Shown here one piece after another: positions 42,735 through 48,218 of a stretch of DNA of 48,218 nucleotides. The notes beneath the pieces were generated by a model. It was not told the origin of the DNA and ran no database searches. It worked only from the letters and a program-made list of their open reading frames with translations. The DNA is from Nocardia altamirensis NBRC 108246. GTDB lineage: Bacteria > Actinomycetota > Actinomycetes > Mycobacteriales > Mycobacteriaceae. The first letter of the stretch is position 1; every line of letters starts with the position of its first letter. The position numbers were made by a program, and so were the translations under genes. The DNA lies in the NCBI RefSeq assembly GCF_001612685.1, contig NZ_BDAY01000090.1:1-48218 (forward strand), given 5' to 3'.

Positions 42735-42773
42735 AGCGAGAAGCTATGCGATGACTGTGCGGGAAGGAACGCC

Positions 42774-44072
42774 GTGGCGATCGACGATGATGTCGTAGCA
42801 GGACTCGGAGACCGGAAACTCGGTCCCGAGCACAAAGGGCTGCCGCCCGCCGCCTGGGGGCGCACCGCGCGTGAATTCCTCGCCACCGCACCGACTCTCG
42901 ACCAGTTCGAGACGCCGCTGCTGACCATCGACCGGTCGGCGGTCGAGTCGAACGTCGCCGTCATGGCCGACTGGGCGAGCGCGGCCAGTGTGCAGCTCGC
43001 ACCGCACGGCAAGACCACGATGGCGCCCCAGTTGTGGGCGCAGCAGCTGGCCGCCGGCTGCTGGGGCATCACGCTGGCGACCATCTGGCAGGTCCAGGTG
43101 GCGCGCTCCTTCGGCGTCGGCCGCGTGCTGCTGGCCAACGCGCTGGTCGATCCGGTCGGATTGCACTGGGTGGCCGAGGAATTGGCGAACGACCCGGCCT
43201 TCGAGTTCGTCTGCTGGGCCGACAGCGTCGAGACGGTCGCGCTGATGGACGCGCACCTGCGCTCGGCGCCTGGCGCGGCCAAGGTGCGCGTGCTCGTCGA
43301 ACTCGGTGGGCCGCATGGGCGTACCGGTGCACGCACGATGGAGCAGGCGCACGCCATCGCGGCGGCGATCGGCGCGGCCGAGCGGCTGGCGCTGGCCGGT
43401 GTCGGTGGGTACGAGGGCGCGCTCGCCCACGATCGCTCGGCGGACGGCGTCGATGCGGTTCGGCATTTCCTCGACGAGATGGCCCGCCTGCACCGCGAAC
43501 TCGCCGCTGCCGGACGCTATTCCGGGAGTGCCATCGTGACCGCGGGCGGTAGCGCGTACCAGGACCTGGTCGTCGAACGCCTGGCCGGCCTGGCCGATGA
43601 GCAAGGCGCGGTGGGTGTTTCGACGGCGGTCGTGCTCCGGTCCGGGGCGTACATCATTCACGACGACGGCTTCTATGCGGGCATCTCGCCGTTGGCCGCG
43701 CCGCGCAGCGAGAAGCCGCTGCGTTCGGCGATGCACGGCTGGGCACGCACCATATCTCGTCCGGAGCCCGAACTGGCGCTGCTGGACGCCGGCAAGCGTG
43801 ACTTGCCGTTCGATGAGGGGCTTCCGGTCCCGCAACGCATTGCGGGATCGGAAGTTTCATCGCTCGACCCGGCCGCGACGGTCTCCGCACTCAACGACCA
43901 GCACGCCTTCCTGCGCTTGCCCGCAGGCGCCGAGCTGCCGATCGGCACCGTGCTTCGGCTCGGCCTGTCGCATCCATGCACGGCCTTCGACAAGTGGCGG
44001 CTGGTCCCGGTGATCGACGACGCCGACGCCGCGTCGCCGCGGGTCGTCGACTTCCTGCACACCTTCTTCTGA
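42774..44072 (+). CDS. DSD1-like PLP enzyme: D-serine dehydratase / D-threonine aldolase family
   Basis: The 432-residue protein is of the fold-III PLP family that includes eukaryotic-type D-serine dehydratase and D-threonine aldolase. APHGKTTMAPQLWAQQLAAG carries the PLP lysine, and HPCTAFDKWRLVPVID near the C-terminus provides the His/Cys pair that binds zinc in DSD1. The enzyme removes the beta-hydroxyl and amino group of a D-3-hydroxy amino acid. In this cassette the best substrate guess is D-glucosaminate, giving KDG and ammonia. GTG 42774 follows GGAAGGA by 5 bases. An upstream frame from 42660 lies over the operator and is not used. Confidence 0.85.
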   Translation: MAIDDDVVAGLGDRKLGPEHKGLPPAAWGRTAREFLATAPTLDQFETPLLTIDRSAVESNVAVMADWASAASVQLAPHGKTTMAPQLWAQQLAAGCWGITLATIWQVQVARSFGVGRVLLANALVDPVGLHWVAEELANDPAFEFVCWADSVETVALMDAHLRSAPGAAKVRVLVELGGPHGRTGARTMEQAHAIAAAIGAAERLALAGVGGYEGALAHDRSADGVDAVRHFLDEMARLHRELAAAGRYSGSAIVTAGGSAYQDLVVERLAGLADEQGAVGVSTAVVLRSGAYIIHDDGFYAGISPLAAPRSEKPLRSAMHGWARTISRPEPELALLDAGKRDLPFDEGLPVPQRIAGSEVSSLDPAATVSALNDQHAFLRLPAGAELPIGTVLRLGLSHPCTAFDKWRLVPVIDDADAASPRVVDFLHTFF

Positions 44073-45700
44073 TGAGCCGGAAAGCCATGACGGACTTGCT
44101 TTTTCGTGACATCGACGTCATCGACGGGACGGGCGCGCCCCGCTTCCGCGCCGACGTGCTCGTCGAGCGCGGCCGGATCACCCGGATCACCGATCCCGGC
44201 AGCATCGCCGAGGCCGGGCGGATCGTGGACGCGGGGCCCGGCGCGGTGCTGTGCCCCGGCTTCATCGACATGCACGCCCATTCGGACCTGCATCTGCTGA
44301 CCGAACCCGGCCACTTCCCGAAGGTCAGCCAGGGGATCACCACCGAAGTGGTCGGGCAGGACGGGATTTCCTACGCGCCGATCGACGACGCCACCCTCGC
44401 CGTGGTGCGACGCCAGATCGCCGGGTGGAACGGCAATCCCACCGACCTGGATTTCTCCTGGCGCACCGTGGGGGAGTACCTGGATCGGCTCGATCGCGGG
44501 ATCACGCCCAACGCCGCCTATCTCGTGCCGCAGGGCACGCTGCGGCTGCTCGTGGTCGGCGCGGACAAGCGTCCGGCGACCACCGCCGAGATCGACCAGA
44601 TGCGGGAACTGCTGGCGCAGGGACTGCGCGAGGGCGCGGTCGGCATGTCGAGTGGGCTCACCTACACGCCCGGAATGTACGCCGACACCGGCGAATTGGC
44701 GGCGTTGTGTGAGGTGGTGGCCGAGTTCGGCGGGTTCTATGCGCCGCACACCCGCTCCTACGGCGCCGGTGCGCTCGAGGCGTACGCGGAGATGATCGAG
44801 CTGGCTCGCCGCACCGGATGTGCGCTGCATCTCACACACGCCACCATGAACTTCCACGTGAACCGCGGTCGCGCACCGGAATTCCTGGCGCTCATCGACG
44901 CCGCGCGCGCGGACGGCTGCGATATCACGCTGGACACCTACCCGTATCTGCCAGGGGCGACGACCCTTTCGGCGCTGCTACCCAGCTGGGCGATGTCCGG
45001 CGGGCCGGACGCCGCGCTCGCCCGTCTCGACGACCCCGAGGCCTTGTCGCGCATCACCGAAGACGTGACGGTGCACGGGTCCGACGGCTGCCACGGCGTC
45101 ACCATCGAATGGGACACCATTCAAATCAGCGGCGTCGCCAACGCGGAACTCGACCAGTACGTCGGCAAGCGGCTCGACGAGATCGCCGCGGACCGCGCGA
45201 TGGCGCCGGTCGAGGTGTTCTTCGATCTGCTGCGCCGCGACCAGCTGGCGACCAGCATCCTGCAGCACGTCGGGCACGAGGAGAACGTGCGCGCCATCAT
45301 GGTGCACCCCGGGCACATGGGCGGCAGCGACGCGCTGCTCGCCCCGGCCCGCCCGCACCCGCGGGCCTGGGGCACCTTCCCGCGCTACCTGGGCCACTAC
45401 GTCCGCGAGCTCGGCGTGCTCGAGCTGGAGGACTGCGTGCATCACCTGACCGGCAGGCCCGCCGACCGGCTGCGGCTGCGCGACCGCGGCCTCGTATTCA
45501 CCGGGTACGCCGCCGATCTCGTCGTGTTCGACCCGGCGACCGTCGCCGACACCGCGACCTTCGACAACCCGAAACAGCAGGCGCACGGCATCCGCCACGT
45601 GCTCGTCAACGGCGAATTCGCCATCGACAACGGCGCACCGACCGGTGTGCTTGCCGGGCGCGCGTTGCGGATGGACGTCTCGCGAAAGGAGACCTACTGA
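44072..45700 (+). CDS. N-acyl-D-amino-acid deacylase (amidohydrolase superfamily)
   Basis: The 542-residue metal-dependent amidohydrolase has GFIDMHAHSDLHLL (HxH metal site), APHTRSYG, LHLTHATMN, LQHVGHEENVR and MVHPGHMGGSDALLAP, all typical of the D-aminoacylase family. It would remove the acyl group from an N-acyl-D-amino acid. N-acetyl-D-glucosaminate has the same D-type C2 centre, so it is a plausible substrate. The start at 44072 overlaps the upstream stop by one base. ATG 44087 with GGAAAG before it is the alternative. The eda gene overlaps its stop in the same TGATG way. Confidence 0.88.
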   Translation: MSRKAMTDLLFRDIDVIDGTGAPRFRADVLVERGRITRITDPGSIAEAGRIVDAGPGAVLCPGFIDMHAHSDLHLLTEPGHFPKVSQGITTEVVGQDGISYAPIDDATLAVVRRQIAGWNGNPTDLDFSWRTVGEYLDRLDRGITPNAAYLVPQGTLRLLVVGADKRPATTAEIDQMRELLAQGLREGAVGMSSGLTYTPGMYADTGELAALCEVVAEFGGFYAPHTRSYGAGALEAYAEMIELARRTGCALHLTHATMNFHVNRGRAPEFLALIDAARADGCDITLDTYPYLPGATTLSALLPSWAMSGGPDAALARLDDPEALSRITEDVTVHGSDGCHGVTIEWDTIQISGVANAELDQYVGKRLDEIAADRAMAPVEVFFDLLRRDQLATSILQHVGHEENVRAIMVHPGHMGGSDALLAPARPHPRAWGTFPRYLGHYVRELGVLELEDCVHHLTGRPADRLRLRDRGLVFTGYAADLVVFDPATVADTATFDNPKQQAHGIRHVLVNGEFAIDNGAPTGVLAGRALRMDVSRKETY

Positions 45701-46320
45701 TGACCTCGGCCATGACGGTGATCCGCGCCGACAGGGTGCTCAGCGTGGTCCGTGCGCCGGAGATCCCCGATCCGGTCGCGCTGGCGGAAGCGCTTGCCTC
45801 GTCCGGCATTCGGGCGTTGGAACTCACCTTCACCACGCCAGGCGTGCTCGGCTACCTCGCCGCGGCCGCGCAGGCCGAGGGTGCGGTCGTCGGTGTCGGC
45901 ACCGTGCTCACCGGCGAGCAGGCCAAGGCCGCCATCGACAGCGGCGCACGCTTCCTGGTCACCCCGGGGTTGCGCGCGGACGTGGCGGAAGTGGCTGCGC
46001 AGCACGGCATCCCGGTCGTGATGGGCGCGTTCACGCCGAGCGAGGTGCTCACCGCGCTCGACCTCGGTGCGGCCGCCGTGAAAATCTTCCCCGCTCGTGC
46101 ACTCGGGCCGGGATATCTGAAGGACCTGCGTGGTCCGTTCCCTGACCTGGCGCTCATCCCTTCCGGTGGCGTCAATGCTGGTAACGCAGCCGAATTCCTT
46201 GCCGCGGGCGCAGTCGCCGTCACGGCGGGCACCGATGTCGTTGCCCCTTCCGATGTCGCGGCGGGCCGGTGGTCCGAGATCGCCAGCCGCGCGGCGTCGT
46301 TCGTTCGATCCATGAATTGA
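45700..46320 (+). CDS. eda: 2-dehydro-3-deoxy-phosphogluconate (KDPG) aldolase
   Basis: The 206-residue class I aldolase splits KDPG into pyruvate and glyceraldehyde-3-phosphate. SVVRAPEIPDPVALAEALAS, GIRALELTFTTPG (active-site Glu), GTVLTGEQAKAAIDSGARFL and AAAVKIFPARALG (Schiff-base Lys) match Eda. IPSGGVNAGNAAEFLAAGAV is the phosphate-binding end. ATG 45700 overlaps the deacylase stop and has GGAG 8 bases upstream. The permease gene follows after 8 bases. Confidence 0.93.
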   Translation: MTSAMTVIRADRVLSVVRAPEIPDPVALAEALASSGIRALELTFTTPGVLGYLAAAAQAEGAVVGVGTVLTGEQAKAAIDSGARFLVTPGLRADVAEVAAQHGIPVVMGAFTPSEVLTALDLGAAAVKIFPARALGPGYLKDLRGPFPDLALIPSGGVNAGNAAEFLAAGAVAVTAGTDVVAPSDVAAGRWSEIASRAASFVRSMN

Positions 46321-46328
46321 GGAACTCC

Positions 46329-47801
46329 ATGGGTGCTGTCGATTGGCTGCGCACCACCACCCCAGGGCTGCTCGTGCTCTGCGGGCTCGCGATCGCCGTA
46401 TTGCTGTTCGCCATCATCAAGGTCAAGCTCGAGCCGTTCATCGCGCTGCTGCTCACCGGCCTTGCGCTCGCTCTCGCCGCCGGGCTGCCGGTGTCGAAGA
46501 TCGTCGGAACGGCGATCAAAGCCGGTGATTCGTTGCTGGAGACCGGGTTCGGCGGCATCCTCGGGCATATCGCCGTCATCATCGGCCTCGGCACGGTGCT
46601 CGGCGCGATCCTCGAACGATCCGGTGGCGCCGATGTGTTGACCGGCAAGCTGCTGAATCTGTTCGGCGAGAAGGGCGCCCCGTTCGCGATGGGCCTGCTC
46701 GGGCTCATCTTCGGCATCCCGGTGTTCTTCGACATCGGCATCTTCGTGCTCGCACCGCTGATCTATGTGGCGGCCAAGCGCGGTGGACGTTCGCTGGTGC
46801 TGTACGCGATGCCGATGCTGGCCGGATTGTCCATGACGCACGCGTTCCTGCCGCCGCACCCGGGACCGGTTGCCCTCGGTGGACTGCTCGGCGTGAGCCT
46901 CGGCTGGTTGATCCTGATGGGATTCGTCTGCGGCCTTCCCGGTTTCGTCGCGGCAGGCATCGTGTGGGGCACCTACATCGGTAAGCGGATTCACGTCGAG
47001 GTGCCGGACGAGTTCCTGGTGCGCAAGGAAGGGGAAGCCGCTCTCGATGGGGGAGAGCGGGTTTCCGACGATGCGGGCGCGACAGGCTCGGGCGGCGGCG
47101 TCGCCACCAAGACGGTCACGGCGACCCCGCCGTCGGTCGGCCTGATCGGCGCGATCATCGCGATCCCGCTGGTGCTGATTCTCGGCGCGACTTTCGGTAC
47201 TCAGCTGTTGGACAAGGACTCTCGCCTGCTGCAGGTGCTGACGTTCTTCGGCACACCCGCGGTGGCGCTGCTCATCGCCGTGCTCGTCGCGTTCTACGTG
47301 CTCGGTGTGCGGCGCGGGTCGACCGTGCAGGAACTCAGCACGCTCACCGCGGAGTCGCTGCGGCCGGTCGGCATGCTGCTGCTGGTCGTCGGTGCGGGCG
47401 CCTTCTTCGGAAAGGTCATCTCCGCCACCGGAATCGGCACGGCACTCGCCGACACCATGTCGGCCGCCGGACTGCCGGTGATCGTGCTCGCCTACATCAT
47501 CAGCTGCGGCCTGCGCATCGCACAGGGCTCGGCGACCGTCGCCATCGTCACCACCGGCGGAATCGTCGCGCCGCTGGTCGCCGATCACGGCTACTCACAG
47601 ATCGCGATCGCCCTGATCGCCATGGCGATCGCGGCAGGCTCGATCATCCTCAGCCACGTCAACGACGGCGGCTTCTGGATCATCGCGAAGTTCTTCAACC
47701 TCACGGTGAAGCAGACCCTGCAAACCTGGACCGTCCTGGAAACCATCCTCTCCGTAGTGAGTTTCGCGGTGGCGGCGGTCCTGTTCGCCATCGTGAGCTG
47801 A
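46329..47801 (+). CDS. GntP-family sugar-acid permease
   Basis: The 490-residue membrane protein belongs to the gluconate:H+ symporter family (GntP/GntT, also D-serine transporter DsdX). Visible landmarks: IKVKLEPFIALLLTGLALAL, GGILGHIAVIIGLGTVLGAI, EKGAPFAMGLLGLIFGIPVF, HAFLPPHPGPVALGGLLGVS, and SCGLRIAQGSATVAIVTTGG with SHVNDGGFWIIAKFF near the end. About 12 membrane segments are expected. Transport of a sugar acid such as gluconate, glucosaminate or N-acetylglucosaminate is inferred. It closes the plus-strand operon. Confidence 0.93.
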   Translation: MGAVDWLRTTTPGLLVLCGLAIAVLLFAIIKVKLEPFIALLLTGLALALAAGLPVSKIVGTAIKAGDSLLETGFGGILGHIAVIIGLGTVLGAILERSGGADVLTGKLLNLFGEKGAPFAMGLLGLIFGIPVFFDIGIFVLAPLIYVAAKRGGRSLVLYAMPMLAGLSMTHAFLPPHPGPVALGGLLGVSLGWLILMGFVCGLPGFVAAGIVWGTYIGKRIHVEVPDEFLVRKEGEAALDGGERVSDDAGATGSGGGVATKTVTATPPSVGLIGAIIAIPLVLILGATFGTQLLDKDSRLLQVLTFFGTPAVALLIAVLVAFYVLGVRRGSTVQELSTLTAESLRPVGMLLLVVGAGAFFGKVISATGIGTALADTMSAAGLPVIVLAYIISCGLRIAQGSATVAIVTTGGIVAPLVADHGYSQIAIALIAMAIAAGSIILSHVNDGGFWIIAKFFNLTVKQTLQTWTVLETILSVVSFAVAAVLFAIVS

Positions 47802-47833
47802 GCAACGCTCACTGCCCCGAATACCGAAGGCCC

Positions 47834-47910
47834 ATGCGGGGCCGGACAACTGGTGGAGCACCATCCGTCGAGCGAGTCGACGCGGAGCCCCACCTCGTCC
47901 GGCCCCGCAT
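47834..47910 (+). terminator. 14 bp inverted repeat with long loop
   Basis: ATGCGGGGCCGGAC (47834-47847) pairs perfectly with GTCCGGCCCCGCAT (47897-47910) across 49 bases, followed by CGGATTTT. It may end the gntP operon; the long loop is unusual for a terminator. Confidence 0.55.
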
Positions 47911-47955
47911 CGGATTTTCCGGCGAGCCGTCATCGCCGAAGAGGCCCCAACCACC

Positions 47956-48073
47956 GCCATGGCCCGTTCGGCGAGAAGCACTCTCGCGAGTGGTACATGG
48001 TTGAGGCGACACGCCGTAAACGCCTCGACCATGTACCGCTCGTGACCCTCTACCCGTGCGAACGGGACATGGC
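47956..48073. repeat. 118 bp imperfect palindrome, copy 2 of a dispersed element
   Basis: The outer arms GCCATGGCCCGTTCG (47956-47970) and CGAACGGGACATGGC (48059-48073) and the inner arms GGTACATGGTTGAGGCG (47992-48008) and CGCCTCGACCATGTACC (48021-48037) pair with one exception each. The outer arm matches the arm at 24933-24950. No gene is visible inside. Confidence 0.65.
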
Positions 48074-48127
48074 TGCACCAACTCTCGCGCCCAAACCACT
48101 CTGCGGCCACGGGCTTCGCATCGGCGT

Positions 48128-48218
48128 GAGAGAAGTGGTTGCCGAGCTTCATCGACGGGAGAGAAATGGTTGTTGACCTGTTGAGCGGAGAGAAATGGTT
48201 GCTGCCCTGTTGAGCGGA
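48128..48218. repeat. 29 bp tandem repeats at the right edge
   Basis: GAGAGAAATGGTTG begins at 48159 and 48188, giving a 29-base period ending in CTGTTGAGCG. A diverged copy begins near 48128. The array runs into the window edge, so its true length is unknown. Confidence 0.65.

Noticed and set aside
45852..47588. Long minus-strand frame across gntP and eda
   Set aside because: It gives an His/Asp/Arg-rich low-complexity product, as expected from the complement of membrane-protein codons.
48128..48218. Possible CRISPR repeats at the right edge
   Set aside because: The 29-base units are directly adjacent with no unique spacers, and no cas gene is in the window.

Overview
The window is high-GC chromosomal DNA from an actinobacterium of the Mycobacteriales. 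It is most likely Nocardia or a close relative. Evidence: strong bias to G/C in third codon positions; many GTG starts; a DUF1844 gene beside infC-rpmI-rplT; a four-gene conservon (sensor kinase, roadblock, DUF742, small GTPase); and a deazaflavin-dependent nitroreductase family gene. The assignment rests on gene content and is inference. I count 41 protein-coding genes. I see no tRNA or rRNA gene, no CRISPR array and no transposase.

Layout. 1-832: gene-free repeats (a ~197 bp unit carrying a long hairpin, then a G-rich minisatellite). 833-3190 (minus): a secY copy away from the usual ribosomal-protein context, followed by a NarL-type response regulator that carries a signal peptide. 3191-7791: tandem 48 bp repeats, an acyltransferase, two alpha/beta hydrolases, an HTH regulator, a DUF1844 gene and a DinB-like gene. 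7792-9751: the translation operon infC-rpmI-rplT, with a long structured leader, an AUC start codon on infC and a clear terminator. 9777-13657: an AT-richer orphan, an SPOUT rRNA methyltransferase and a TetR/drug-efflux pair. These lie between rplT and pheST, genes that are often close neighbours. 13974-17574: pheS-pheT. 17802-20213: a Bem46-like hydrolase and two unrecognised genes. 20609-24888: the conservon. 24903-30021: an acetyltransferase, the nitroreductase-like gene, PEP carboxylase and a LysR regulator. 30093-40240: a gamma-glutamyltransferase-like enzyme and a peptide ABC importer, with two tandem paralogous lipoproteins and a double ATPase that has a ~390-residue acidic then histone-H1-like tail. 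40340-47801: a divergent sugar-acid/amino-acid cassette. 47802-48218: palindromes and short tandem repeats.

The most coherent system is 40340-47801. It holds a GntP-type permease, an N-acyl-D-amino-acid deacylase, a D-serine-dehydratase-like PLP enzyme, a RidA deaminase, a 2-keto-3-deoxygluconate (KDG) kinase, a KDPG aldolase and an IclR regulator. The operons diverge around a 17 bp palindrome. Together the genes form a complete chemical route from N-acetyl-D-glucosaminate (oxidised GlcNAc or chitin) through D-glucosaminate, KDG and KDPG to pyruvate and glyceraldehyde-3-phosphate. The substrate is inferred from enzyme chemistry.

The ggt-dpp block reads as a scavenging module for gamma-glutamyl compounds or peptides, controlled by the divergent LysR protein. 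Seven genes lack a Shine-Dalgarno sequence and carry a TANNNT box 6 or 7 bases before the start codon, which fits leaderless transcription as known in actinobacteria.
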